Below are positions 1-8,034 of a DNA stretch of 19,281 nucleotides, in pieces. The stretch's first letter is position 1. Each line of letters opens with the position of its first letter. Source of the stretch: Paraktedonobacter sp035294465 (GTDB taxonomy: Bacteria; Chloroflexota; Ktedonobacteria; Ktedonobacterales; Ktedonobacteraceae); contig DATGKW010000141.1 in NCBI GenBank assembly GCA_035294465.1, positions 1-19,281 of the forward strand. Direction: 5' to 3'. Below the pieces are notes generated by a model. The model was not told where the DNA came from and did no database searches. It saw nothing but the letters and a program-made list of their open reading frames with translations. Position numbers and translations under genes: made by a program.

Positions 1-206
1 GCGGCATCCATGGCCCGGCGCGTCAGGGGCAGAATCTCCGGCTCCGCACCGGCGGGACTGGTAATATGGTAAGCAGCGGCAAAATCGATCAGCGCATCCT
101 GCAAATCGGGATGGTCGCGCAAGAGGATGAGTTTAGCCTGCGTATCTCCTGCTTCCTCCGCGGCCAGCCAGGCCATTTTGACTTGTTGCAACTCATTCTT
201 CTTCAT
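1..206 (-). CDS. Unrecognised protein, N-terminal part only (runs off window start)
   Basis: Leftward reading frame, open for 68 codons to the window edge, starting at ATG 206-204. A good ribosome site (GAGGAG on the minus strand) lies just upstream at about 211-218. The visible protein begins MKKNELQQVKMAWLAAEEAG and is rich in Ala, Leu and acidic residues; no signal peptide or membrane segment is visible. It starts 23 bases after the stop of the sigma-like gene, so the two are probably co-transcribed. Genes directly downstream of sigma factors often encode a regulator or anti-sigma protein, but nothing in these 68 residues proves that. I do not recognise the family. Confidence 0.6.
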   Translation of the reverse strand, partial: MKKNELQQVKMAWLAAEEAGDTQAKLILLRDHPDLQDALIDFAAAYHITSPAGAEPEILPLTRRAMDA

Positions 207-229
207 AATTCGCTCTCCTCTTTCGCTGT

Positions 230-973
230 TTATTGGAACTGGGCCGCGCGAATGTAGGCCGCCCGCTCTTTGACCAGGCATTCTCTCAAGTAGGCGCGAG
301 CTTTCTCGTAGCGCAGGCGGATTGTACGTTCGGTACGCTTGCAAACTGTCGCGATATCATCCCATTTCATGCCTTCCACAGCGCGCAGGACCATGATTTT
401 ACGATCCAGAGGATCTGACAAGAACGTCAGGATACGCTGGCTCTCTTCGTTCGCGTGCAGATGCTCATATTGATCAAGCGGGTCAGCAACATCCGCTGTG
501 GGTGGCCCTTCGCTATCTAGCGGCGCAGCCTGCAATGGCTCTATGAGAGAGCGTGGGATATGATGCGGGCGTCCAACAGGTCGCCCCTCCTCGTCGCGCT
601 GATATCTCAATCCTTCCTGGCGTAAAATACGATTGAATTCATCCACGCAGAGGCAGCGCACATAATGAACAAAATTCTGAGTCATAAAAACTTCCTGCGG
701 GTCCAGAGCTTCGCGTAGCAGGTGCTCGCTCATGTTGGCAATCGCTTCCTCGCGCAGTTCAGGACGATGGCGCAGGCCCCAGCTATGCTGCTGAAATAGC
801 GGCACGCAGCGCTCCAACAATATCTCGCAAAGCATCTGCGTCATACGTGCATCTCCCTGTTCACGAAACCCGCGAATTGCCCGCACGATTTCGATCTCAC
901 CAATCTCATAGCGGCCTTCAGGTGCTCGCCGCCGCAAGCGAGCCGCCAGCGTGGGATCCTGTGAATCGATCAT
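230..973 (-). CDS. Sigma-70-family RNA polymerase sigma factor (ECF-like, divergent)
   Basis: 247 residues, no membrane segment. The C-terminal part (about 179-232) looks like sigma region 4: a leucine-rich first helix (RILTFLSDPLDRKIMVLRAV), then a helix-turn-helix with WDDIATVCKRTERTIRLRYEKAR, the pattern that binds the -35 element. Residues about 40-120 are helical and could be a degenerate region 2, but the classical -10-binding motif is not obvious, so a sigma-like HTH regulator is the alternative. Residues about 120-175 are a charged, proline-rich linker. The start ATG (973-971) has a G-run (GGGGGG) at ribosome-site distance. It heads a probable operon with the partial gene at 1-206. 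The response regulator upstream points the same way but is 180 bases off. The family normally directs polymerase to a small stress or envelope regulon; targets cannot be read here. Confidence 0.68.
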   Translation of the reverse strand: MIDSQDPTLAARLRRRAPEGRYEIGEIEIVRAIRGFREQGDARMTQMLCEILLERCVPLFQQHSWGLRHRPELREEAIANMSEHLLREALDPQEVFMTQNFVHYVRCLCVDEFNRILRQEGLRYQRDEEGRPVGRPHHIPRSLIEPLQAAPLDSEGPPTADVADPLDQYEHLHANEESQRILTFLSDPLDRKIMVLRAVEGMKWDDIATVCKRTERTIRLRYEKARAYLRECLVKERAAYIRAAQFQ

Positions 974-1153
974 GTGTACCCCCCATTTTTAAGCACAGAT
1001 TTGTACTTTTGTTTTGTATCCCTCTACGCTGTCCTATTCTTCATTCCAGTAGCGAAAGTGGAAATGTTCGCCGTCGCGATCCCGCAGATAGCATACCAGA
1101 ATTCCCCTTTACTTGAGAAGGCAACGATCCGCCTGAAATGCAGGCAAAATGCG

Positions 1154-1564
1154 CTATTTAGGCATATAGGTCTCCAGCGCGACTTCAACATCTCCTACCA
1201 CAAATGGCTTGGGCATGATCATATCAATGTCCAGGTTGTACGTCTCGTCGATGTAGTCCATAGCAGACATCACGACAATAATATGGCGTCGGCGTACCTG
1301 GGGATGTGCTTCCAGTTCCAAACAAACGTCTTTGCCGCTGAAGACGGGCATCATTAGATCGAGGAAGACAAGATAGCTCGTTGGACCACGCAGGAGGCGT
1401 AGCGCTTCCTGTCCGTTGCGAGCCAGATCCGGCGTATACCCCTCGCTTTCGAGAATATCAACCATCATATCGCGGATAACCGCGTCGTCATCAACGACCA
1501 ACACTTTCTGGGGTCGGACCGGCGGGTTTTGTGTTCCCCGTTTCTGATTCCGGCTCTGTGTCAT
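1154..1564 (-). CDS. Single-domain response regulator (CheY-like receiver)
   Basis: 136 residues consisting of one receiver domain and no DNA-binding output domain. Acidic pocket residues are in VLVVDDD (D25-D27), the phospho-acceptor Asp is D69 in LVFLDLMMP, the conserved Ser/Thr is S100 in VVMSAMD, and the conserved Lys is K119 in MPKPF. It should take a phosphate from the adjacent kinase and act by protein-protein contact or as a phosphorelay intermediate. The ATG at 1564 lies inside the kinase gene, overlapping its 3' end by 74 bases in another frame. This start is needed to keep the first beta strand (VLVVDDD), and a purine-rich stretch (GAGAGAACAGG) precedes it. The overlap implies translational coupling with the kinase. 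Confidence 0.9.
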   Translation of the reverse strand: MTQSRNQKRGTQNPPVRPQKVLVVDDDAVIRDMMVDILESEGYTPDLARNGQEALRLLRGPTSYLVFLDLMMPVFSGKDVCLELEAHPQVRRRHIIVVMSAMDYIDETYNLDIDMIMPKPFVVGDVEVALETYMPK

Positions 1565-4232
1565 CCTGTTCTCTCATTCCAGCGGGCTGTGGCACGCGCA
1601 TCAAGTAGAAACTAAAGATCGAACCTTTGCCCAGAATACTACGCTCCAGCCAGAGGCGTCCTCCCATTGCCTCGACAAAGCGGCGGCAGATGAACAGGCC
1701 CAGCCCGGTCCCTCGCACCGGCGTCGTCAGCGAACGCGGCGCGCGCACAAACTTCTCGAAGATCCTTTCAGCATCCTCCGGCGCGATTCCATCGCCCTCG
1801 TCGCAGACGCTTACTTTGACAATTTCCGGGTCTGCTCCGCTGACCAGGATGCTGTAATCGGCCTGCTCCTCCGGCAATTGAGAAAGCTTCATTGGCTGGG
1901 CAATAATTTCGATACGGCCCTGCGGCGGCGAATACTTGGCCGCGTTATCCAGCAAGTTGGTAAGCACTTCGCGCAGGTGCAGAGCATTGCAGTTGACCCA
2001 GAGATCGGCGGCAGCATGCACACCGATTGGCTGCGCTCGATGGACATCAAGCATAGATGCAGCCGTATTTGCCGCTGCCAGCAACTGCACTGGCACAAGC
2101 TCCAACTTTAGATCGTTATCCAGCGCTCCCATCTTCGCCGCCTGCGTCATGTTATCGATCAGATCCTTGAGCTGCTGAGCTGAACCGACAATTTTGTTAG
2201 CATACTTCAACACCTGCTGAGAATTTACACGTTCATTCTCACCCTGTTTTTTCAGCAACGAAGAATAGCCGCTGATTGCGCTCAATGGGGTGCGCAGTTC
2301 GTGAGAAGCGGTCACGATAAATTCATCCTTGATCTTGTCCATGCGCTTCAATTCAGCGTTTGCTTCCTGAATCTGTTCAAAGAGTTGTGCGTTACGAATA
2401 GCATTGGCTGCCTGGGCTGAGATTGCCATCAGGATGCCGATCTCTTCGGGATGGAAGTGGCGACTCGGCTGGGGGATGCGAATCGCCAGAATACCTACGA
2501 TGTCCGTTTGATAACGTCGCACCGGCACAATAAGCATCTTTTGATCGCCGGTCTCCCTCAAGAAAATCGCTCCACTTTCGTCGCTGACCCGCGCGATCTC
2601 TTCGATTGTTGTTTCGTCCAGATAAAAAAACGCTTCATCGGCTAGCTTTTCCAGCGGCGAGCCGCGAAAGGGCAGATGAATCATTTGAATAAGCTCGTCG
2701 TGATCGGCATGCCCGTTAGCCAGCGTGCGATCATGCTCCCTCCACTTACCCGTTCTGTCGAAGGCTGTCTGCGCGACCAGTTCCCTGCCATCGGGCATAA
2801 GCTGGAAGAACGCGCACATCTCCGACTGCGAAAGGTTCGCCACCGTTTCAACAAGCTTATGCAGCAGTTCTTTCACGTTTAGCACAGTGCTGATGGCTTG
2901 CAGCGCGCTGACAGTGACGGCCAGCGCCTCCTCACGGCGCTTCGATTGCCGCAAAGCCATCCGCGGCCGCTCATATAATTTGGCGTTCTCAATAGCCACT
3001 GTAACGATCTGCACCATGGTCTCCAGAACCAGAATCTCCAGGGGACCATACGCTTGCGGCCGCTGGCTTGTAAGGCAGAGCGAACCCACGACACGCGTGA
3101 ACATCTTCATGGGAATAAGCAGAAATACTTCAGCATTTGTCTGATCTCCCCACGTCCCGCTGAGCAGTTCCTCGTAGGCCCGCTTCTCGTCGATCTCGCG
3201 TTTGTTCAAAGAAAGCAGCAGTGTGCGTTTGTCTTTCTGCGTTACTTGCCACCAGAACGGACGATCCTCTGGACTGGCAATGACCGGCCGATCTGTTAGC
3301 CCTTCAACGCGCCTGCCACAATTAACCGCAAAGACATCGTAGAGTTTCTTGGTATCTCGATCATAAAGGGTTAGCAACAGCGAAGAAACATCTACTGTAT
3401 TCAGGACAAAGCGGTAGACCTCTTCAACCAGGTCGGAGAGTTTGAGCGAATTAGGAAAGGACGTGCTGATCTGCTGCAAGTGTTTGATATGGTCTCGTGT
3501 GGTCATTTGCAAGCGCATGAGCCGATCATTCTGCAGGTAGAGGCTCATGCGCTCGGCCTGCTGCTGGGCGACCTGACGTTGCGGCGCTTGAAAACCAGCC
3601 GAGGGCGCAATTTGATACAACACAACCACTCCCAGAATACGGCTTTGCGGCGGCCTGCGATCATTCTCCTCGTAAACCTGTTCAGGCTCCTTGAGCGGGA
3701 GCGTTAAGTACCAGGCGGGAGTAAAGGTCTCGTAAATGGGTAATTGACGCGCTCCCATGCGCAGGGTTTGATACTGTTCATGGCTTAAATGGTATGGTTG
3801 TGCATTACGCCAGGTCACTCCAATCATATCCTGCCCAGGCGGATATGAGCTCCCTGAAGGAAAAAGAGCCGTTTCGCGCACCGTATTGACCAGAACGAAA
3901 CGCTCCTCCATGCCGGCAGAACCTCTTGGAGCAGCGGGCAAAGGCGCTGGCCTATCGGCAAGCTCCATCGTATTGCGGCGCAAAGGTGGACGCCCACACG
4001 CGCCGCCTTCTTCCGTCGGTAGTTCATACAACTCACCTGTGCTTTGGGGATGCTCGCCGCGCCTTATATGCAAGCGCACAACCATCTGGTTAATTCCCTC
4101 ATCATAGAGCGCGAGGCAGCCGCCATAAGCTGGCACTAGCCTGAGCATATCTTGTAAGAGACCTTTGAGGAGCTTTAAGGGATAGAGCTCGTCGCTTGTT
4201 GGTTTTGGATCTCCCCAGACGGCATTAGACAT
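1491..4232 (-). CDS. Multi-GAF sensor histidine kinase, cytoplasmic
   Basis: 913 residues from the chosen ATG at 4232, which has GAGGAAAG about 8 bases upstream. The frame stays open to 4541, but those 103 extra codons look like leader and lack a ribosome site as good. Three GAF-like sensory regions occupy roughly 20-230, 255-420 and 440-620, and I see no transmembrane helix, so the sensor is probably intracellular. The HisKA motif follows: DEFIVTASHELRTPLS with phospho-acceptor H644. The ATPase domain has N763 in NLLDNAAKYS, a G1 box VCDEGDGIAPEDAERIF and a G2 box RGTGLGLFICRRF. The C-terminal ~30 residues are acidic and proline-rich, probably disordered, and are encoded in the overlap with the response regulator gene. 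The likely partner is that receiver. The ligand sensed is unknown. Confidence 0.93.
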   Translation of the reverse strand: MSNAVWGDPKPTSDELYPLKLLKGLLQDMLRLVPAYGGCLALYDEGINQMVVRLHIRRGEHPQSTGELYELPTEEGGACGRPPLRRNTMELADRPAPLPAAPRGSAGMEERFVLVNTVRETALFPSGSSYPPGQDMIGVTWRNAQPYHLSHEQYQTLRMGARQLPIYETFTPAWYLTLPLKEPEQVYEENDRRPPQSRILGVVVLYQIAPSAGFQAPQRQVAQQQAERMSLYLQNDRLMRLQMTTRDHIKHLQQISTSFPNSLKLSDLVEEVYRFVLNTVDVSSLLLTLYDRDTKKLYDVFAVNCGRRVEGLTDRPVIASPEDRPFWWQVTQKDKRTLLLSLNKREIDEKRAYEELLSGTWGDQTNAEVFLLIPMKMFTRVVGSLCLTSQRPQAYGPLEILVLETMVQIVTVAIENAKLYERPRMALRQSKRREEALAVTVSALQAISTVLNVKELLHKLVETVANLSQSEMCAFFQLMPDGRELVAQTAFDRTGKWREHDRTLANGHADHDELIQMIHLPFRGSPLEKLADEAFFYLDETTIEEIARVSDESGAIFLRETGDQKMLIVPVRRYQTDIVGILAIRIPQPSRHFHPEEIGILMAISAQAANAIRNAQLFEQIQEANAELKRMDKIKDEFIVTASHELRTPLSAISGYSSLLKKQGENERVNSQQVLKYANKIVGSAQQLKDLIDNMTQAAKMGALDNDLKLELVPVQLLAAANTAASMLDVHRAQPIGVHAAADLWVNCNALHLREVLTNLLDNAAKYSPPQGRIEIIAQPMKLSQLPEEQADYSILVSGADPEIVKVSVCDEGDGIAPEDAERIFEKFVRAPRSLTTPVRGTGLGLFICRRFVEAMGGRLWLERSILGKGSIFSFYLMRVPQPAGMREQDDTEPESETGNTKPAGPTPESVGR

Positions 4233-4675
4233 TTGGACTTTCCTCGAATCCTTGCGTGATGGCATCTGCCCTACCCCACCCGGCCTCACCAAAAAGCCAT
4301 TCCAACCCGACAATTTGACACGATTTGACCAGAGCTGGTAAAACCCGGTACGCTGACACAAAAATGGATATGTTGCATGTAACTCCCTTTGTAGAATATC
4401 ACAGGCGTCCTCTCCCTTCAACCTATCAAGCCAGCGTGCCTGGAGAAAACACAAGCTAAAACAAAGGAGCCTGGTAACAGATAAGAAAGTTGGCCGAATA
4501 TTGTTCCCTCTGTTATTTTTCTTTATCCCTACTCGTTCCAAACGTAACTGGTAATTTTACCTAACGTTTTCATCGATTTCAATCCGCTTTGACAAGCATA
4601 CATAGAAAAGTGCGACGCTTATCTCTAATAAACGCCGCAGAGTGACCTTGTAGTACAAATTCATTAGGAGAATGC
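4233..4675. promoter_or_regulatory. Divergent intergenic region between the kinase and gtrA-like genes
   Basis: 443 bases with no convincing gene, although the kinase frame is open as far as 4541. It must hold the leftward promoter of the kinase and the rightward promoter of the GtrA-like gene. For the kinase, the minus strand shows TTGAAG (4421-4416), 17 bases, then TATTCT (4398-4393), a fair sigma-70-type match. For the rightward gene there is a perfect TTGACA at 4589-4594, but no good -10 at the expected distance. No clear operator was seen. Confidence 0.35.
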
Positions 4676-5314
4676 ATGAATAACTTTGTAGTGCAGAAAG
4701 ATGTGGACGAGTTCTCTCCTGTACTGGCCGACCTGGATGGACAGCCCTCTCTTCACTCCACATCGCGGGGCGTCTCTGACTCGTCCAGCGCCACCCTGAC
4801 TCCGGCAAATTCGCTGCCTAGCTATCAACCCTATTCCTGGGGCCTGCTCAACCAGATCCTGGATATCGTTGACCAGAAAACCAACGGGCGCGCAGGCTGG
4901 ATACAACGCTTTGTTAGTTACCTCTTTTTCGGGGGACTGGCTGCACTGGTTAACCTGGCCGTTTTCTATGTCATGTTCTACCACGCGTTCGCCAGGACGA
5001 ATTCAATGATGTTGCGAGATACGCTCAGCTACATTGTCGCCGCCGAGCTTTCCATCCTCGCAAATTTCATTCCTAACGATCACTTTACCTTCAACAAGCT
5101 CCCAGGAGCCAGCCGCCCCTGGATTCAGCGCTGCCTGCGCTTCCACCTGACTGCCGGTGTTGGTACCGGCCTGACTTTCTTGATCCAGTTCGTCTTGAGT
5201 ACCTTAGTTCACACAGAGCCGGTCTTCGCTGAGGCTATCGCAACCCTGATAGTGTTGATCTACAACTTCTCGTTCCATCACATCTTTACCTATCGACACG
5301 TAAAGCACGCCTGA
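4676..5314 (+). CDS. GtrA-family membrane protein (probable lipid-linked sugar flippase)
   Basis: 212 residues. The start ATG is 5 bases after AGGAG (4666-4670); the ATG 4 bases earlier meets a stop at once. Four hydrophobic helices at about 79-103, 115-135, 154-177 and 183-204 follow the GtrA plan: RFVSYLFFGGLAALVNLAVF in helix 1, a NFIPNDHFTFN motif after helix 2 and YNFSFHHIFTYRH at the end. GtrA proteins are thought to move polyprenyl-phosphate-linked sugars across the membrane for glycosylation of O-antigen, teichoic acid or arabinogalactan. The Ser/Pro-rich N-terminal ~70 residues are longer than in typical members (about 120-150 residues in all) and are probably cytoplasmic and disordered. 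No glycosyltransferase gene is adjacent, so the sugar cannot be inferred. It forms a single-gene unit ended by the hairpin at 5336-5389. Confidence 0.85.
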   Translation: MNNFVVQKDVDEFSPVLADLDGQPSLHSTSRGVSDSSSATLTPANSLPSYQPYSWGLLNQILDIVDQKTNGRAGWIQRFVSYLFFGGLAALVNLAVFYVMFYHAFARTNSMMLRDTLSYIVAAELSILANFIPNDHFTFNKLPGASRPWIQRCLRFHLTAGVGTGLTFLIQFVLSTLVHTEPVFAEAIATLIVLIYNFSFHHIFTYRHVKHA

Positions 5315-5335
5315 TTTCCTTTTCAAGCGCTCTCT

Positions 5336-5402
5336 ATCGAGGTTTTCGTAAGGAAAGCCGTTCAACGCTTTCCTTACGAAAACCTCGATCTCTTTTGTTT
5401 TG
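5336..5402 (+). terminator. Strong intrinsic terminator after the gtrA-like gene
   Basis: A perfect inverted repeat with 23-base arms (5336-5358 and 5367-5389) and an 8-base loop starts 21 bases after the GtrA-like stop codon. It is followed by the T-rich tail CTCTTTTGTTTTG. The arms are unusually long for a simple terminator. Confidence 0.85.
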
Positions 5403-5442
5403 TACAACATATTGGGAACACATCTTTCACAAAACAAAAGAG
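5390..5442. repeat. Second perfect hairpin abutting the terminator
   Basis: CTCTTTTGTTTTGT (5390-5403) is repeated in perfect inverted form as ACAAAACAAAAGAG (5429-5442) around a 25-base loop. The left arm is the T-rich tail of the preceding terminator, so it would form in RNA that has read through. It has no T tail of its own. Confidence 0.75.
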
Positions 5443-5465
5443 GTCAGAAGCCTTGCCCGAAGATA

Positions 5466-5471
5466 TATAAT
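5466..5471 (+). promoter_or_regulatory. Candidate -10 element for tilS
   Basis: A perfect TATAAT lies 36 bases before the tilS start, just downstream of the two hairpins. No good -35 is seen 16-18 bases upstream (GTCAGA at 5443-5448), so this is only a candidate. Confidence 0.35.
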
Positions 5472-5506
5472 TGTGGAAAATTCGTGCGAAATCAGAAGGT
5501 CTGTTT

Positions 5507-6964
5507 ATGCTTGAAAGAGTAATCGCCTGCATCGACCGGCACCAGCTTCTGCCGGAGCGGGGAGAAATCGTCGTAGCGGTCTCCGGCGGAGCCGATTCGC
5601 TCTGCCTGCTACACCTTCTACACCGCCTTTGTGGGCCAGGCAAGCGCTATCCAGCAGTATCCTTGCGCGCGGCGCATCTGAACCACATGCTGCGGGGCGC
5701 TGAGAGCGCGCGCGACGCCAGCGTGGTTGCCAACATCATAGAAAGCTGGGCTATCCCTTTCACCTCTGGTGAAATCGATGTGATAGCCCTGGCAAAAGCA
5801 GAGAAACGTTCATTAGAAGAAGCTGCGCGCATCGCTCGTTATCGCTTCCTGCGAGGGATCGCAAAGGGCGGGCGTATCGCTGTAGCCCACCACGCCGACG
5901 ACCAGGTAGAGACGCTTCTGTTGCACTGGTTGCGCGGCAGCGGATTAAGTGGACTGGCCGGCATGCCGCCGCGCCAGCACGACATCATTCGCCCGCTGCT
6001 GGAGATCACCCACGCGCAAACGGTAGCCTACTGCCAGCAGCACGGAATCTCCCCACTCGAAGATCAAAGTAACCGCGATCCACGTTTTCTGCGCAATCGT
6101 ATCCGGCACGAAGTACTCCCCCTGCTTCAAGAGCTCAATCCAGGCATTACGCACACATTGCTGCGCAACGCGGAGGTAGTGCGCGTTGATCTGGAATGGC
6201 TGGAAGCGCAGGTAGATAGCTGCTGGGTCGGTGTGGTCCTCTCCGAACAGGAGGAGGCGATCACGCTTGATATCGCCGCGTTGCTGGCTCTGCCGCTAAG
6301 CTTGCAGCGCCATGTATTACGCCGGGTAACTGCGCGCTTATGCGAAGGCCAATCTCCCCTTGAGCCACGCCATTTAGCCCTCATACAACAATTACTCAAC
6401 GGGCAACCTGCACACCAGGAGCGAGGGCTGGATCTGCCTCAAAAGCTGCGCGTTCTTCGCTCGACAAACAGGCTCATTTTTGAGCACCGACCCTCGCAGA
6501 GAGAAGAGCCTGCGCCGCACACCAGCCACGCAGCGTACCTGCCCATCCCCGGCGCAGTCCAGGTGCCGGGCACAAAGTGGCAGGCCAGAGCAGACGTTCT
6601 TCCAGAAGATCTGGCAGCCAGAGCAGAACAGGCTCTTCGTCAAGAAAACTGGCAGGAGGTATGGCAGGTTCTGGAATTGCCCTCCAGTCACGCCGTTTAT
6701 ATTGATGGGGCGTCAGCAGGGACATATCTCACAGTACGCACCAGGCAGCCCGGCGACCGCATCCAGCCTCTTGGTATGCCAGCCGAAAAAAAGGTGCAGG
6801 ACATCTTTGTTGATAACCATATTCCGCGCGCCGAACGAGCAACCATTCCACTCTTCTTCGCGGGCGAGCGCTGCCTCTGGGTTGCCGGTTCCTGCCTCGA
6901 CCATCGGGCACGCCTGACAGGCCAAACGCGGCGCATTGTGCGCCTGTCAATCCATTCTGTATGA
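5507..6964 (+). CDS. tilS: tRNA(Ile)-lysidine synthase
   Basis: 485 residues. TilS uses ATP to attach lysine to C34 of the CAU-anticodon tRNA-Ile so that it reads AUA codons; it is cytosolic and usually essential. The N-terminal PP-loop domain has SGGADS (26-31), followed by HLNHMLRG, then EEAARIARYRFL, the HHADDQVETLLLHWLRG motif and the DQSNRDPRFLRNRIRH segment typical of the family. The C-terminal part carries the TilS substrate-binding domain, with TVRTRQPGDRIQPLGMP and the KKVQDIFVDNHIPRAER stretch. I chose ATG 5507, with AGAAGG 7 bases upstream, over an in-frame TTG at 5471, because the protein then begins MLERVIACIDRHQLL as in relatives. It is the first gene of a rightward run; the next gene starts 46 bases on. 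Confidence 0.95.
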   Translation: MLERVIACIDRHQLLPERGEIVVAVSGGADSLCLLHLLHRLCGPGKRYPAVSLRAAHLNHMLRGAESARDASVVANIIESWAIPFTSGEIDVIALAKAEKRSLEEAARIARYRFLRGIAKGGRIAVAHHADDQVETLLLHWLRGSGLSGLAGMPPRQHDIIRPLLEITHAQTVAYCQQHGISPLEDQSNRDPRFLRNRIRHEVLPLLQELNPGITHTLLRNAEVVRVDLEWLEAQVDSCWVGVVLSEQEEAITLDIAALLALPLSLQRHVLRRVTARLCEGQSPLEPRHLALIQQLLNGQPAHQERGLDLPQKLRVLRSTNRLIFEHRPSQREEPAPHTSHAAYLPIPGAVQVPGTKWQARADVLPEDLAARAEQALRQENWQEVWQVLELPSSHAVYIDGASAGTYLTVRTRQPGDRIQPLGMPAEKKVQDIFVDNHIPRAERATIPLFFAGERCLWVAGSCLDHRARLTGQTRRIVRLSIHSV

Positions 6965-7010
6965 GAAATACCTGTTTGCAATAGTTTCGTCGTTGAAACG
7001 AGGGTTGAGG

Positions 7011-7901
7011 ATGACAACAATCACCCCGCCAATTAAGTGCCAGGGAATAAAAACAAAGCTCCTACCACTTATTCAAGAATCCATTCCCCAACCATTGGAG
7101 GGCACCTGGATTGAACCGTTCTGTGGTTCATGCGTCGTAGCTTTAAATATACGCCCTCAAAGGGCTTTGCTTGCGGACACTAACCTCCATATCATTTCGC
7201 TGTACCGTCAAATTCAGGAGGGCGTCATCGATCCGCCTACGGTTAGAGCGTTCCTGGAGCAAGAAGGCCGGCGGCTTTCTCGCGAAGGCGAGGCGTATTA
7301 TTATGAAGTTCGCTCGCGATTTAACAAGAATCATCATCCCCTCGATTTTTTATTTCTCAATCGGTCCTGTTTTAATGGGGTCATGCGCTTCAACCAGAAA
7401 GGACTCTTTAACGTCCCATTCTGCCATAAGCCTGAGCGATTCAGCCCCGCTTATATCACAAAGATTGTGAATCAGGTGAAAAATCTGCGGGAGGTTATGA
7501 GGGATCGGGAATGGCAGTTTGAAGTGCTCGACTTTCAGCAAACACTGGCGAAGGCACAGGCGAACGATTTCGTGTACGCCGATCCGCCCTACGCTGGCCG
7601 GCACGTCGATTATTTCAATTCGTGGAGCGCTGAGAATGAGCGTCACTTAACCGACGCCCTTCAGAAGCTCCCCTGCCGCTTTATCCTATCAACATGGCAC
7701 AGTAACGAGTACAGAGAGAACGATGCAATTCAAAAAAACTGGCAAGGACCCGATTTTTTCACGCGCACCTGCGAGCATTTCTACCACGTTGGTTCGACAG
7801 AAGCATTGCGCAATGCCATGACCGAGGCGCTGATTGCGAATTATGATATGCTTGCAGCCAAACCTCCTCAACCGTTGACCACAACTTTTGTCAAGTCCTG
7901 A
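7011..7901 (+). CDS. D12-class N6-adenine DNA methyltransferase (Dam/DpnIIA-like), orphan
   Basis: 296 residues. It transfers a methyl group from S-adenosylmethionine to adenine N6 in DNA. Visible motifs are the SAM-binding segment WIEPFCGS (33-40), an acidic LLADTN (53-58), the DPPY catalytic motif (191-194) and FLFLNRSCFNGVMRFNQKG (113-131) running into NVPF, which closely matches the Dam/DpnM recognition region. This suggests GATC or a related site, as an inference. The N-terminal KCQGIKTKLLPLI replaces the usual KWAGGK-type start. ATG 7011 is preceded by GAGGG and GAGG. No endonuclease gene is nearby, so it looks solitary. It sits between tilS and hpt, genes that are neighbours in many bacteria, and its base use looks more AT-rich than theirs, which hints at insertion by transfer. 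Confidence 0.88.
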   Translation: MTTITPPIKCQGIKTKLLPLIQESIPQPLEGTWIEPFCGSCVVALNIRPQRALLADTNLHIISLYRQIQEGVIDPPTVRAFLEQEGRRLSREGEAYYYEVRSRFNKNHHPLDFLFLNRSCFNGVMRFNQKGLFNVPFCHKPERFSPAYITKIVNQVKNLREVMRDREWQFEVLDFQQTLAKAQANDFVYADPPYAGRHVDYFNSWSAENERHLTDALQKLPCRFILSTWHSNEYRENDAIQKNWQGPDFFTRTCEHFYHVGSTEALRNAMTEALIANYDMLAAKPPQPLTTTFVKS

Positions 7902-7942
7902 TCTTGTGATATCATGCTCTCATAATTGTTCCATCATTACCA

Positions 7943-7948
7943 TATAAT
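7943..7948 (+). promoter_or_regulatory. Candidate promoter for hpt
   Basis: A perfect TATAAT lies 87 bases before the hpt start, with no strong -35. A second candidate is TTGTCA (7888-7893), 16 bases, then TATCAT (7910-7915). Either would let hpt-gpsA be transcribed independently of the methyltransferase. Confidence 0.35.
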
Positions 7949-8034
7949 CTGGACAGAGGTGAGAACCGCAGGAAGCGCGGAGCAATGGCATGTTCCCCGT
8001 ACCTTTCCTGCTTTTTCGTCAGAAACGAGAGTGT

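Noticed and set aside
1130..1144. Hairpin GCCTG/CAGGC after the response regulator as an intrinsic terminator
   Set aside because: Only 5-base arms and no T-run follows on the transcribed strand.
4233..4541. N-terminal extension of the histidine kinase to the first in-frame ATG at 4541
   Set aside because: The extra residues lack domain character and the ATG at 4232 has a clear GAGGAAAG ribosome site; a promoter-like pair also lies inside the extension.
4664..4984. 106-codon frame antisense to the GtrA-like gene
   Set aside because: No ribosome site, no recognisable domain, and it overlaps a well-supported membrane protein on the other strand.
5471..5506. TTG start adding 12 residues to TilS
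   Set aside because: ATG 5507 has a good AGAAGG site and gives the usual family N-terminus; the TTG also overlaps the TATAAT candidate.
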